Assembly: GCA_965279075.1 (NCBI GenBank)
Contig: CBDIHI010000012.1
Span: forward strand, 930,001 to 994,000
DNA: 64,000 bases
Source: SZAS-79 sp965279075
GTDB lineage: Bacteria; Pseudomonadota; Gammaproteobacteria; Burkholderiales; SG8-39
Direction: 5' to 3'
The notes beneath the pieces were generated by a model. The model was not told the origin of the DNA and ran no database searches. It worked only from the letters and a program-made list of their open reading frames with translations. The translations under genes were made by a program, and so were the position numbers. Numbering within the stretch: position 1 is the stretch's first letter; every line of letters begins with the position of its first letter. Below, piece after piece: positions 50,402-59,092 of the stretch.

Positions 50402-51219
50402 GCGCTAACGATCCAGCCTTCAACTGGGTCAATTCCTTTAGGAAGTCCGAAGCCCGTCAAACGACGCTCGTAGGCCCAGACCGCCTGAACCGCACAAAAT
50501 GCTGCGTCTAGCCAGTCGCCGGAAGGGCGGAGTAGATGCTCACGAACGTCATTGTCGAATCGCATCGGCTTCGGAATCCAACCGCAAGCTTCGCCAATGG
50601 GGGACTCTAGCAATGCGATGAGGCGTCCGCGTGCGGCAATTCTCTTTGCCGATGTCGCCGTAGAGTCATTCTTGTATAGACGTTCCCCTAGACGCATTGC
50701 TAGAAGTCCTGGATATGCTTCAAGAGCAATCTTTCCGCTGTTCGTCTCACGCAGTTGCGGGATGCAGATGTCGCTGTTATGCAGGCGCCAGGCGCCTTCA
50801 TAGAACATTAGTCCGACGGGCGGATTCGTCCGAGTCTTCAACGGGCTATGAGACTTGGACTTGAGATCCGTCTTGCGATGCTTGTCTTCAGTAACGTGAG
50901 CGGCGAGGAACGCGGCCATTGCATTCGCAGAAAATAATTCCTTTCCACGCTTTGGAATGTTCGAAACGAGATCGGACCACGTATGGCCGTATCCGGACTT
51001 CTGAACGAAACTGCGGGGGAGGCCAAAGGGAAAGTCGAACCCCGCAATCCATGGTCCCGGGCAACCTAACCAGTACTCAAATGCGGGCCAGTCGCGAAAT
51101 TCTTCGAAATGCGTCAATCGAATCTCGTTAGAGAGATAGACACAACTCGCAAGGACTATCGGCTTGTCCCGCTTTGGGGCACTGGTGAAATCGATTCCGA
51201 AAATATAAGGTGCGGCCAC
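50398..51219 (-). CDS. DUF429 protein (predicted RNase H-like fold)
   Basis: The 273-residue protein matches DUF429. It begins with Y-I-F-G-I-D-F-T-S, a first strand with Asp as in RNase H-like enzymes, and continues with I-A-G-F-D-F-P-F-G-L-P near 58, E-A-Y-P near 168 and G-D-W-L-D-A near 236. Acidic residues at these positions could form a metal site. The family is predicted to be a nuclease but I know of no confirmed reaction. It has lower GC than the chromosome and lies two bases after the predicted restriction enzyme gene, so it may belong to that module. Confidence 0.75.
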   Translation of the reverse strand: MAAPYIFGIDFTSAPKRDKPIVLASCVYLSNEIRLTHFEEFRDWPAFEYWLGCPGPWIAGFDFPFGLPRSFVQKSGYGHTWSDLVSNIPKRGKELFSANAMAAFLAAHVTEDKHRKTDLKSKSHSPLKTRTNPPVGLMFYEGAWRLHNSDICIPQLRETNSGKIALEAYPGLLAMRLGERLYKNDSTATSAKRIAARGRLIALLESPIGEACGWIPKPMRFDNDVREHLLRPSGDWLDAAFCAVQAVWAYERRLTGFGLPKGIDPVEGWIVSA

Positions 51220-51221
51220 TC

Positions 51222-52199
51222 TCAGTAGTCTCCGCGTTCCAGCAGAGTCGTAACGCGCGGATAACCATGGTCCCTGAGAGATTGAAGGTACGTCGTAAGA
51301 GGTGTTAGGTCCTTCGAAAGGGAGAAATGCATATCGAGTTCAGCCTGCCGGAACTGACGGGAGAAATTGCGCATTCTCAAGGCAAATACCCGCTCGAAAA
51401 GTAGCTCCCGCAGGAGTTTGTCCGCTTTCCTTGCTCCGAGCACGAACCAACGCGCTTCTGAAATTCGGGTGCGGGTGCTCTTGTAGGCGGGATGACCTTC
51501 TTGCTCGAGCATTTCTACGATGCGGTCTTCAATATCCCGCTTCTTTGGAATCTTCTTGCTCACCGACACTCGCGAGACAAAGTCCTGCAAATCTTCTGGC
51601 ACCTCTGCGCCTATCGACTCGGCCTTCAGGTCCGGGACGCTGACGATCACGAAGATATAGGGAAGTTCGTCCGAGTGTTGCTTCTGCAGCGCGCCGTGAA
51701 TTTTGTAGGTGGCCAGTGCGAAGCAATCCTCTGGCTCTAGATTGACCATCTCGGGCGCTCGTCGAAACAGGGAACCATGAAATTTTATGTTCACGCGATA
51801 CACTGGACGCCCCCTTCCGTTGTAGAGGCGGTAGTCGGTATCCGAGCGGCTTTCGCGCAAGTCACGGAGTTCGAGCTCTGTCGTGTGCATGTGCTCTTTG
51901 TAAAGATTCTCGAATACAACCTCCGCGCATCTTCCAACTATTAGGTTGCCAAGTATCTGTCTCGCGGCTTTTCGTCCTTCCTCATCGGGGGCGACGGGGC
52001 CAAATAAAGCGCCCAATACGTTCTTCGTTGAATGAAACGCACGAAGATGTGACGCTGTTGTGCCCACCTGCCTGGCTGCTTCAGGGGCATTTTCTCCTGC
52101 CCCGAGGAGTAGGGATCCTTGGAGGAGGTTAAATGGCTTAGGCCAAGGGCTCGAGGGGTAAAGACGTTTGAGAATTCCGACGAGTTCCTTTTTTGTCAC
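51222..52199 (-). CDS. Predicted restriction endonuclease partner of the adjacent methyltransferase
   Basis: I do not recognise a named family for this 325-residue protein. A possible PD-(D/E)xK-like core is S-D-T-D-Y-R-L near 117 followed by V-N-I-K-F-H-G near 135, with Asn replacing the usual Glu/Asp. A charged C-terminal half (K-K-I-P-K-K-R-D-I-E-D) may bind DNA. It overlaps the 3' end of the DNA methyltransferase gene by 62 bases on the same strand, an arrangement typical of type II restriction-modification. The assignment rests mainly on context. Confidence 0.6.
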   Translation of the reverse strand: MTKKELVGILKRLYPSSPWPKPFNLLQGSLLLGAGENAPEAARQVGTTASHLRAFHSTKNVLGALFGPVAPDEEGRKAARQILGNLIVGRCAEVVFENLYKEHMHTTELELRDLRESRSDTDYRLYNGRGRPVYRVNIKFHGSLFRRAPEMVNLEPEDCFALATYKIHGALQKQHSDELPYIFVIVSVPDLKAESIGAEVPEDLQDFVSRVSVSKKIPKKRDIEDRIVEMLEQEGHPAYKSTRTRISEARWFVLGARKADKLLRELLFERVFALRMRNFSRQFRQAELDMHFSLSKDLTPLTTYLQSLRDHGYPRVTTLLERGDY

Positions 52200-53169
52200 T
52201 GCCGTCTCCCTTTGCCGAGAATCTAAGTTCGCTTGATCTCACATACTCTTCGTTGATTTCCGAAGAAATCCATTTTCGTCCCAACGATTCCGCAACATAT
52301 CCCGTAGTGTTGCTTCCGGCAAATGGATCTACAACCAAATCTCCCGGGTTCGTGCACAAATTGATAAAGAATTCCGGGAGCGCAGCTGGAAATCGTGCGG
52401 GATGAACCTTGAGCCCGGCTTCACGGCAAGCTTTGAAGTACTCTGAATTGCTCTCGTTATTTCCTCGTTCGACCACGTTCGAAGGGATGGCGCCTCCGCG
52501 ATCTGCTTGAAACTTGTTCGTGATGTTGTGTCCGGATGGGCGTACTTTGGCTTTGTAGCCCCGTTTAATGAGTCTTTCCATGTCAGGGCTATAGGGAACG
52601 AGCACATTTCGATTGTCGGCCTTCGGCCATGCGGTCTTGGAGAGCCACCATACATACTCGATTGAATCTTTGACACGCTGTCTGCGTACCGTGACCCATT
52701 CAGCGGGTGCCGGCAGTTTTGCCGGGTTGTACCAAAAACACTCTTGGGCAAGGTGAAAGCCCGCCTCTTCCACCAGCGCGATCAAGAGTTTGAAATGGTA
52801 GAGAGAACGGGTCGGAGTGCCACGGTTGTAACTCCCTCCAATGTTCAGTACAAAGCTTCCTTCAGGCTTTAGCGCCCGATGGATCTCCTTGGCAAAGGGA
52901 AGGAACCAATCCACGTAGTCTCCCTTCTCGACGTTCCCATACTCCTTCTTAAAATGCAGTGCGTAGGGGGGGGAGGTCATAACCAGGTCCACACTTGATT
53001 CATCCAGTCCGCCGAGGACTAACTTTGAATCCAAAGCATAGGAGCTTCCAAGCTTGGTCCGATATATGGGGCTGCCTGGAATATTCGGCTCTCGAGCAGT
53101 GAGCTTTCGTGCTCTAGTCGAGCGCTGGTACGAAACCGGAGTTTTGCGCTTCTTGCCCGCCTTAACCAT
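52138..53169 (-). CDS. Beta-class DNA methyltransferase of a type II restriction-modification system
   Basis: The 343-residue enzyme has catalytic motif IV T-S-P-P-Y (residues 65-69) ahead of the SAM motif I D-P-F-A-G-S-N-T-T-G near 297. This order defines the beta class. The S-P-P-Y form favours N4-cytosine but N6-adenine is possible. Intervening segments (R-P-S-G-H-N-I, H-P-A-R-F-P-A-A-L-P-E-F-F-I) resemble the M.PvuII-like group as I recall it; the recognition site cannot be deduced. ATG 53169 overlaps the stop of the upstream ribbon-helix-helix gene (TAATG). GC content is low, consistent with transfer. Confidence 0.9.
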   Translation of the reverse strand: MVKAGKKRKTPVSYQRSTRARKLTAREPNIPGSPIYRTKLGSSYALDSKLVLGGLDESSVDLVMTSPPYALHFKKEYGNVEKGDYVDWFLPFAKEIHRALKPEGSFVLNIGGSYNRGTPTRSLYHFKLLIALVEEAGFHLAQECFWYNPAKLPAPAEWVTVRRQRVKDSIEYVWWLSKTAWPKADNRNVLVPYSPDMERLIKRGYKAKVRPSGHNITNKFQADRGGAIPSNVVERGNNESNSEYFKACREAGLKVHPARFPAALPEFFINLCTNPGDLVVDPFAGSNTTGYVAESLGRKWISSEINEEYVRSSELRFSAKGDGSDKKGTRRNSQTSLPLEPLA

Positions 53170-53369
53170 TAGCGGGGCCCCTGCTTTGGGCGATCTATCG
53201 TTTCCACATGCTCCGCGACATATTTCTCCGTGGCTTCCCGTACGACCCACGCGATGGAGACTTTCTTTTCAGCCGCAAGCTTTAGCAGGTCGTCATAGAC
53301 ACTAGGCGGAAAACTTACTGACGCTCGGGTGGTCTTTGGGGTGTGTTTTGCCGTCGACTTTCGTGCCAT
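53169..53369 (-). CDS. Ribbon-helix-helix regulator of the restriction-modification genes
   Basis: The 66-residue protein has the ribbon-helix-helix pattern: a strand T-T-R-A-S-V-S-F, helix P-P-S-V-Y-D-D-L-L-K-L-A-A-E-K and helix S-I-A-W-V-V-R-E-A-T-E-K-Y. Such dimers bind short direct repeats and usually autorepress. It is encoded first in the operon, with the GGAGG ribosome-binding site eight bases ahead of ATG 53369, and its stop overlaps the methyltransferase start. It takes the position that a C protein holds in other systems. The tandem repeats at 53392-53410 are the likely operator. Confidence 0.82.
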   Translation of the reverse strand: MARKSTAKHTPKTTRASVSFPPSVYDDLLKLAAEKKVSIAWVVREATEKYVAEHVETIDRPKQGPR

Positions 53370-53391
53370 GTCGGTGCCTCCATGGGGTATG

Positions 53392-53410
53392 CACCACTTT
53401 ACACCACTTT
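53392..53410. promoter_or_regulatory. Tandem CACCACTTT repeats, likely ribbon-helix-helix operator
   Basis: CACCACTTT occurs at 53392-53400 and again at 53402-53410, a 10-base period that places both on the same face of DNA. It lies 23 bases upstream of the regulator ATG. An imperfect dyad centred near 53427 follows. The spacing is as expected for cooperative binding of ribbon-helix-helix dimers. Confidence 0.45.
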
Positions 53411-53532
53411 GATGCAGTTAAAGTTTTCTAAACTTAACTCGCAGCAGCCCCGGTTCTTCCACCCGGAATTTTGTAACGCGGGAAAGCCCAATACTGACAA
53501 CTTTTGAGAAAGGTCCGCGCCAGGAGCCGATT

Positions 53533-54021
53533 TCAGGCCGTATTGTTGCCATTCATCGTTACGGCGATTAGCGCCTCGGCCGAAAGGTCGTGGATCCGCC
53601 CGAACCCGGCGACGAAGCGCGCGTCGCGCGGGACGATCCTGAAGAACTGGAAGTCCGCCAGCTCGAAATTGATCGCCGAATCGGGAAACCGCGCCAGCCA
53701 CTGCCCCTTGAGCACGCCGGCTTCGGGCGTGCCGTTGGCGAGCGGCAGCGCCTCGCCACGCACGCTGACGCGCTCCAGCACCTGCGGGTTGCGCGCCCCG
53801 TCGTCGGTCGCGGCGATCGACAGCGACACGCGCGCGTCCGCCAACATGTCCTGCGTGTGCCAGGCGAGCCGGCTCACGTGCACGTGGAAGGCGGACAGGT
53901 CCGCCGCGGCCGTGTAGAGGACCATCGAGACGAGCGGGGCGCCCTGCCGAAGGGTGCCCAGCGCCGCGACGCGCTGGCTGCGGATGAGGCTTGAAAGGAG
54001 GGCTTGGGATCCGGTGTCCAT
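53533..54021 (-). CDS. Pyridoxamine-5'-phosphate-oxidase-fold (FMN-binding split barrel) protein
   Basis: The 162-residue protein has the split-barrel pattern (A-A-L-G-T-L-R-Q-G-A-P-L-V-S-M-V, then F-H-V-H-V-S-R-L-A-W-H-T and D-A-R-V-S-L-S-I). Related proteins bind FMN or haem. The H-V-S-R-L-A-W-H-T segment is like the HugZ haem-utilisation group, but a function cannot be fixed. ATG 54021 is divergent from the LolC gene with 66 bases between starts. Confidence 0.78.
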   Translation of the reverse strand: MDTGSQALLSSLIRSQRVAALGTLRQGAPLVSMVLYTAAADLSAFHVHVSRLAWHTQDMLADARVSLSIAATDDGARNPQVLERVSVRGEALPLANGTPEAGVLKGQWLARFPDSAINFELADFQFFRIVPRDARFVAGFGRIHDLSAEALIAVTMNGNNTA

Positions 54022-54087
54022 GAGCGCGATTGTAGTATCCTCGCGCGGTCTTCCGGGGGCGAACGCCCCGGCTCTCCTGGGAACGCC

Positions 54088-55329
54088 TTGCGCTACGAAT
54101 TGCTGGTCGGCCTGCGCTACACCCGCGCCAAGCGCCGCAACCACTTCATCTCCTTCATCTCGCTGATCTCGATGGCGGGCATCGGCCTGGGCGTGGCGGC
54201 GCTGATCGTCGTGCTGTCGGTGATGAACGGCTTTCAGAAGGAGCTGCGCACGCGCATCCTCGGCGTGGCCTCGCACGTGCAGCTCTCCGGCGCCAACAAC
54301 AAGCTGGCCGACTGGCAGGCGGTGTCGAAGATTGCAGCGGCCCACCCGCGCGTCACCGGCACCGCCCCTTTCGTGAACGCGCAGGGGCTGCTGTCCTTCG
54401 GCCAGGCGGTGCGCGGCTCCGTGGTGCGCGGCGTGATTCCGGACCTCGAGGACAAGGTCGCGGACATCGGCTCGCACATGAAGGCCGGCCGGCTCGATGC
54501 GTTGCGACCCGGCGAGTTCGGCATCGTGCTGGGCGCGGAACTCGCGCGGGCCCTAGGCGTGCTGAACGGGGAGAAGCTCGTGCTGATCGCGCCGCAGGGG
54601 CAGGTGACCCCCGCGGGGGTGATCCCGCGGCTCAAGCAGTTCACGGTGGTGGGCATCTTCGAGGTCGGCATGTTCGAGTACGACTCCGGCCTCGCGCTGA
54701 TCCACCTGGAGGACGCGCAGCGCCTGTTCCAGATGGGGGACACGGTGTCGGGCGTGCGCCTGAAACTCGACGACCTGTACGCGGCCCGCACGGTCGCGCG
54801 CGAGGTCATGGTGAAGTTCGACAGCAACGTCTACGCCACCGACTGGACCCGCAGCCACGCGAATTTCTTCCGCGCGGTGGAGATCGAGAAGCGCGTGATG
54901 TTCATCATCCTGTTGCTGATCGTGGCGGTGGCGGCGTTCAACATCGTCTCCACGCTCGTGATGGCGGTGACCGACAAGCAGGCCGACATCGCGATCCTGA
55001 GGACGCTCGGCGCGTCGCCCGGCGGGATCCTGCAGATCTTCGTCGTGCAGGGGGTGCTGATCGGCGTGATCGGCACGCTGGTCGGCGGGCTCGGGGGGGT
55101 GCTGCTCGCGTTCAACATCGACGTGGTCGTGCCGGCGCTGGAACGCCTCTTCAGCGTGCAGTTCCTGTCGAAGGACGTCTACTACATCAGCGACCTGCCC
55201 TCCGACGTCCAGTGGGCGGACGTGATCGTGATCTGCACGGTGTCGCTCGTGATCTCGCTGGTCGCGACGCTCTACCCCAGCTGGCGCGCCTCGCGCGTGA
55301 ACCCGGCGGAGGCGCTGCGCTATGAGTGA
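54088..55329 (+). CDS. lolC: Lipoprotein-releasing system permease (LolC/LolE type)
   Basis: The 413-residue protein has the LolCE topology: an N-terminal helix (I-S-L-I-S-M-A-G-I-G-L-G-V-A-A-L near 22-45), a large periplasmic domain and three C-terminal helices with the MacB/FtsX core (V-A-A-F-N-I-V-S-T-L near 290). It extracts lipoproteins from the inner membrane for LolA. The start is set at TTG 54088 (R-Y-E-L-L-V-G-L-R-Y), the family's usual first residues. A further upstream frame is unlikely. lolD overlaps by eight bases. Only one permease gene is present, so it may work as a homodimer. Confidence 0.9.
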   Translation: MRYELLVGLRYTRAKRRNHFISFISLISMAGIGLGVAALIVVLSVMNGFQKELRTRILGVASHVQLSGANNKLADWQAVSKIAAAHPRVTGTAPFVNAQGLLSFGQAVRGSVVRGVIPDLEDKVADIGSHMKAGRLDALRPGEFGIVLGAELARALGVLNGEKLVLIAPQGQVTPAGVIPRLKQFTVVGIFEVGMFEYDSGLALIHLEDAQRLFQMGDTVSGVRLKLDDLYAARTVAREVMVKFDSNVYATDWTRSHANFFRAVEIEKRVMFIILLLIVAVAAFNIVSTLVMAVTDKQADIAILRTLGASPGGILQIFVVQGVLIGVIGTLVGGLGGVLLAFNIDVVVPALERLFSVQFLSKDVYYISDLPSDVQWADVIVICTVSLVISLVATLYPSWRASRVNPAEALRYE

Positions 55330-56017
55330 CGCGGTGCTGGCCTGCGAAGGACTTTCGAAAACCTATGCTTCGGGCCCGCTGAACGTGACCGTGCTCTCCG
55401 GTGTCGACCTGGAGGTCCGGGCGGGCGAGCGCATCGCGATCATCGGCAAGTCCGGCTCGGGCAAGAGCACGCTGCTGCACCTGCTCGGCGGCCTCGACGC
55501 GCCTTCGTCCGGCACCGTGCGCGTGCAGGGCCGGGACCTTTCCGCCCTGGGCGAGGCCGAACGCGGCCACTTCAGGAACGCGACGCTCGGCTTCGTCTAC
55601 CAGTTCCATCACCTGCTGATGGAGTTCACCGCGCTCGAGAACGTCGCCATGCCGCTGCTGATCCGCCGGATGGAGCGCGGCGCGGCGCTGGCGCGGGCGC
55701 GCGAGGTGCTGGAGGAGGTGGGCCTCGGGTCTCGCACCGCGCACCTGCCGGGAGAACTCTCGGGCGGCGAGCGCCAGCGGGCCGCTTTCGCGCGGGCCCT
55801 CGTCACGCGCCCGGCCTGCGTTCTCGCCGACGAGCCCACCGGCAACCTCGACACCGCGACTTCGGACGCGGTGTTCGATACCATGGTGAAGCTGTCCGAA
55901 TCCAACGGCACGGCCTTCGTGATCGTCACGCACGACCTCGCCCTCGCGGCCAAGGCGATGCGGGTACTGCGGCTGGAAGGCGGCCGGCTGCAGCCTGAAG
56001 AAAAGGAGGGGGGGTAG
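55322..56017 (+). CDS. lolD: Lipoprotein-releasing system ATPase LolD
   Basis: The 231-residue ABC ATPase has Walker A G-K-S-G-S-G-K-S-T near 45, Q-loop Y-Q-F-H-H near 95, signature L-S-G-G-E-R-Q-R near 145, Walker B V-L-A-D-E-P-T-G-N-L-D near 168 and the switch His in V-T-H-D. It powers lipoprotein release from the inner membrane together with the permease encoded just upstream. The ATG at 55322 is eight bases inside that gene, so their synthesis is coupled. Confidence 0.95.
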   Translation: MSDAVLACEGLSKTYASGPLNVTVLSGVDLEVRAGERIAIIGKSGSGKSTLLHLLGGLDAPSSGTVRVQGRDLSALGEAERGHFRNATLGFVYQFHHLLMEFTALENVAMPLLIRRMERGAALARAREVLEEVGLGSRTAHLPGELSGGERQRAAFARALVTRPACVLADEPTGNLDTATSDAVFDTMVKLSESNGTAFVIVTHDLALAAKAMRVLRLEGGRLQPEEKEGG

Positions 56018-57576
56018 TGGAGTTCCTTTCGGTCCTGGTGTTCCTGTTGTTGTGCTCGGTGGTGCTGGGCTGGCTTGCGCGCCGCGCGCGGCTGCCGTAC
56101 CCGATCGCACTGGTCATCGGCGGCGGCGCCGTGGGGTTCGTTCCGGGCCTGCCGCCGCTCGAGTTCGACCCGCAGCTGCTGCTCGTGATCGTGCTGCCCC
56201 CGATCCTCTACCAGGCCGCGCTGCTCACCTCGTGGCGTGATTTCAAGGCCAACCTGCGGCCGATCGGCATGCTCGCGATCGGCCTGGTGATCGTCACCAC
56301 GCTCGCGGTGGGCGCGACGCTCAAGTTCCTCGTCCCGGAGCTGCCCTGGGCCGCGGCGTTCGCGTTCGGCGCGATCGTCTCCCCGCCCGACGCGGTGGCG
56401 GCGACGGCGATCCTGTCCTCCATGAACATGCCGCGCCGCATCGTCACGGTGCTGGAGGGGGAGAGCCTGGTCAACGACGCGTCGGGCCTCGTGATCTACA
56501 AGTTCGCGGTGGCCGCGGTGCTGACCGGCGCGTTTTCGCTCGCCGACGCGACCGTGCAGTTCGGCGTGGTGGCGCTGGGCGGCGTGGCGATAGGCATGGC
56601 CCTGAGCTGGCTCTTCATCCGCGTCCATCCCTACCTGGGCGACCCCTTCATCGAGGTGCTGGTGTCGATGTCGGTGCCCTTCGTCGCCTACATCATCGCC
56701 GAGCACGTGCACACCTCCGGCGTCCTCGCGGTGGTGGCGGCCGGGCTGTTCCGCGGGCGCTTCGCGCCCAAGATGGTCTCGGCCGAGATGCGCATCCTCG
56801 CGCGCTCGGTCTGGAACATCCTCGTGTTCCTGCTGAACAGCCTGATCTTCATGCTGATCGGCATGCAGCTCTCGCAGATCGTCCCGCGGTTGTCGGCGTA
56901 TAGCGGACTCGAGCTCGCGGTATGGTCGGTCGCGGTCAGCGGCGTCGCGGTGCTGGTGCGCATCCTGTGGGTCTACCCTGCGTCGTGGCTGCCGCGGATG
57001 CTCTCGCGCAGGATCAGGGAGCGCGAGCCTGCGCCCCCCAGCCGGGAGTTGTTCATCGAAAGCTGGTGCGGCATGCGCGGCATCGTCTCGCTCGCCGCGG
57101 CGCTGGCGCTGCCGGTGACGGTGCAGAGCGGCGCGCCCTTCCCCCACCGGGACCTGATCGTGTTCCTGACCTTTGCGGTGATCTTCGTGACGCTGGTGGG
57201 CCAGGGCCTCACGCTCGCGCCCCTGATCCGCCGGCTGAAGCTGACCTCCGACTCGAGTGTCGCCGAGGAGGAGCGGATCGCGCGCGCCGACATGGGCCGC
57301 GCCGCGCTCGCCGCCGTTGCGCGCATCGCCGCCGAGGAACAGGCCTCGCCGCAGGTCGTGGCACGCGTGCATGCCGAGTTCTCCGAGCGCCTGGCGCTGG
57401 CGGGCGAGGGGCCGGCCGCGGATGCCGAGGAAGCCGGGCAGGCGCGGCGCATGCGCATCGCCGCGATCCGCGCGGAGCGCGCGGAGCTCATCCGGGTCTG
57501 GCAGGAGAACCACATCAGCGACGACGTCATGCATGAGCTCGAGGAGGAGCTCGACTACCAGGAGTCCCGGCTATGA
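56017..57576 (+). CDS. Na+/H+ antiporter (CPA1 family)
   Basis: The 519-residue protein has about twelve helices followed by a hydrophilic tail of ~130 residues. Ion-site segments F-G-A-I-V-S-P-P-D-A-V-A-A near 120 and N-D-A-S-G-L-V near 155 (paired Asn-Asp) identify the CPA1 family. It should exchange sodium or potassium for protons. GTG 56017 shares a base with the lolD stop and has AAGGAGGGGG just upstream. The cytosolic tail may regulate activity by binding pH or ligands. Confidence 0.92.
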   Translation: MEFLSVLVFLLLCSVVLGWLARRARLPYPIALVIGGGAVGFVPGLPPLEFDPQLLLVIVLPPILYQAALLTSWRDFKANLRPIGMLAIGLVIVTTLAVGATLKFLVPELPWAAAFAFGAIVSPPDAVAATAILSSMNMPRRIVTVLEGESLVNDASGLVIYKFAVAAVLTGAFSLADATVQFGVVALGGVAIGMALSWLFIRVHPYLGDPFIEVLVSMSVPFVAYIIAEHVHTSGVLAVVAAGLFRGRFAPKMVSAEMRILARSVWNILVFLLNSLIFMLIGMQLSQIVPRLSAYSGLELAVWSVAVSGVAVLVRILWVYPASWLPRMLSRRIREREPAPPSRELFIESWCGMRGIVSLAAALALPVTVQSGAPFPHRDLIVFLTFAVIFVTLVGQGLTLAPLIRRLKLTSDSSVAEEERIARADMGRAALAAVARIAAEEQASPQVVARVHAEFSERLALAGEGPAADAEEAGQARRMRIAAIRAERAELIRVWQENHISDDVMHELEEELDYQESRL

Positions 57577-58055
57577 AACTGGCGAAGTATGCGGTTTTCG
57601 CCGCGCTGACCTTCTGCGCCGCGCAGGCGGCGGCGCAGGTACCGGCCGGCCGCTCGACGGGGCAGACCCTGTACCTGCCGATCTACTCCCATGTCTGGCA
57701 CGGCGACCTCGACAGCCGCGGCGAGCCCGCCAAGGCGCTGGTGTCGGTGTCGGTCAGCATCCGCAACACCGATCCGGCGCGCCCGATCCGCGTCTCCTCC
57801 GCGCAGTACTACGACACCGATGGCAAGCGCCTGAGGGAGTACGTGGCCGCGCCGCGCACGGTCGCGCCGATGGCCACGTTCGAGCTGTTCATCCCGCGCA
57901 GCGACGACACCGGGGGTTCCGGGGCCAATTTCGTCATCGTGTGGAAATCCGATGCGCCGGCGAGCCCGCCGATCGTCGAGGGGTTCCACGCCAACCTGCC
58001 GGCGGGACGCTCGATCGCCTTCACCACCACCGCCCGGCCCATCCCGCCGGAGTAG
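57573..58055 (+). CDS. DUF3124 periplasmic protein
   Basis: The 160-residue protein has a signal peptide (cleavage after A-A-Q-A-A-A) and a single DUF3124 domain with L-Y-L-P-I-Y-S-H-V-W-H-G near 33 and Y-Y-D-T-D-G-K near 80, and W-K-S-D-A-P near 129. The domain probably forms a beta sandwich in the periplasm; its role is unknown. It overlaps the antiporter gene by four bases and so is probably co-expressed with it. It converges on the K+ channel gene one base away. Confidence 0.88.
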   Translation: MKLAKYAVFAALTFCAAQAAAQVPAGRSTGQTLYLPIYSHVWHGDLDSRGEPAKALVSVSVSIRNTDPARPIRVSSAQYYDTDGKRLREYVAAPRTVAPMATFELFIPRSDDTGGSGANFVIVWKSDAPASPPIVEGFHANLPAGRSIAFTTTARPIPPE

Positions 58056-58056
58056 G

Positions 58057-59088
58057 TCAGCCCGCGACGAGTTTCTCGAGGGCCCCGCGGCCTTCGGGAT
58101 TGACCATCACCACCAGCGTCGAGCCGGGCCCGATGCGGTGGTCGGCGGACGGGTTGAACTGCCACTCCTCGCCCGCCCTGACCGCCAGCAGGATGTAGTC
58201 CGGCGAGGGCCCGATGACTTCGCCGAGCGCACGCCGCTCGAAGTTTTCGGGAATGTGCACCTCCTCGACGCGCAGCCGGTTGTCCGAGCGCAGCATCTCG
58301 TCCAGGAAGCTCACGACCGCGGGCCGCACCATGCTCGAGGCGATGCGCATGCCGCCGGTGAAGTCCGGCGAGACGATCGCATCCGCCCCGACGCGCTTGA
58401 GCTTGTCGATGTTGCGCACCTCGTGGCAGCGCGCCACCACGCGCAAGGCGGGGTTGAGCTGCTTGGCCGACAGCGTGATCAGCAGGTTCTTGCCGTCGTC
58501 GCCGGTGACCGCGAAGAGGCCGGCGGCGCGCTCGATTCCCGCGCGGCGCAGGATGTCGTCGTCCGAGCTGTCGCCGTGCAGCACCAGCGTCTTCGGGTAT
58601 TTCTCGTGGAAGAACTCGATCGCGGCCTGCGCGTCCTCGACGGCGACGAACGGCCGCTCGGTCACGTGCATCTCGTGGGCGACGTTGGTGCCGACCCGCC
58701 CGACGCCGCAGATGATGTAGTGCTGCTTCAACTTGTCGATGCGGTCCTGCATGCGTCGCCTCCTGAGGGCTTCGTTGAGGTCGCCTTCGAGGATGAAGGC
58801 GGTGAGCTTGGACGTGGCGTAGGTGACGTTCGCGATGCCGACCGTGGCGATGAACATCAGGAACACGCGCCCGCCGGGACTGTGCGTGAGGTCGATCGTC
58901 TCGCCGAAGCCGATGGTCGCCACCGTGATGAAGGTCATGTAGATGCAGTCGAGTGGCGAGGCCTTGTATTCGGAGATGACCCAGAACCCGGTCGAGCCGA
59001 TCACCAGCACGATCAGGAACAGCAGGAAGGGGTTGCGGAACGCCATGTAGAAGCGGACCGGAAGGCTGGTGGGCTGCAGGCGGGTCAC
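58057..59088 (-). CDS. Potassium channel with RCK (TrkA-N/TrkA-C) domains
   Basis: The 343-residue protein has two transmembrane helices around a pore loop with selectivity filter T-V-A-T-I-G-F-G-E (residues ~57-65). A cytosolic RCK domain follows, with NAD-type motif I-I-C-G-V-G-R-V-G near 125, and a TrkA-C end. It conducts K+ and is gated by a ligand at the RCK ring. The filter has Phe where many channels have Tyr, which is common in bacteria. The gene is convergent with DUF3124. Confidence 0.92.
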   Translation of the reverse strand: MTRLQPTSLPVRFYMAFRNPFLLFLIVLVIGSTGFWVISEYKASPLDCIYMTFITVATIGFGETIDLTHSPGGRVFLMFIATVGIANVTYATSKLTAFILEGDLNEALRRRRMQDRIDKLKQHYIICGVGRVGTNVAHEMHVTERPFVAVEDAQAAIEFFHEKYPKTLVLHGDSSDDDILRRAGIERAAGLFAVTGDDGKNLLITLSAKQLNPALRVVARCHEVRNIDKLKRVGADAIVSPDFTGGMRIASSMVRPAVVSFLDEMLRSDNRLRVEEVHIPENFERRALGEVIGPSPDYILLAVRAGEEWQFNPSADHRIGPGSTLVVMVNPEGRGALEKLVAG

Positions 59089-59092
59089 GGGC

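Noticed and set aside
48783..50432. Upstream extension of the DnaQ/GIY-YIG frame
   Set aside because: The extension is antisense-like arginine-rich sequence across the Bug receptor and LysE genes. GTG 48782 gives the family's normal start.
52138..53169. Assigning the PvuII recognition site CAGCTG
   Set aside because: The resemblance to the M.PvuII-like group is from memory, and the predicted endonuclease is far longer than PvuII and unrelated by eye. Specificity is left open.
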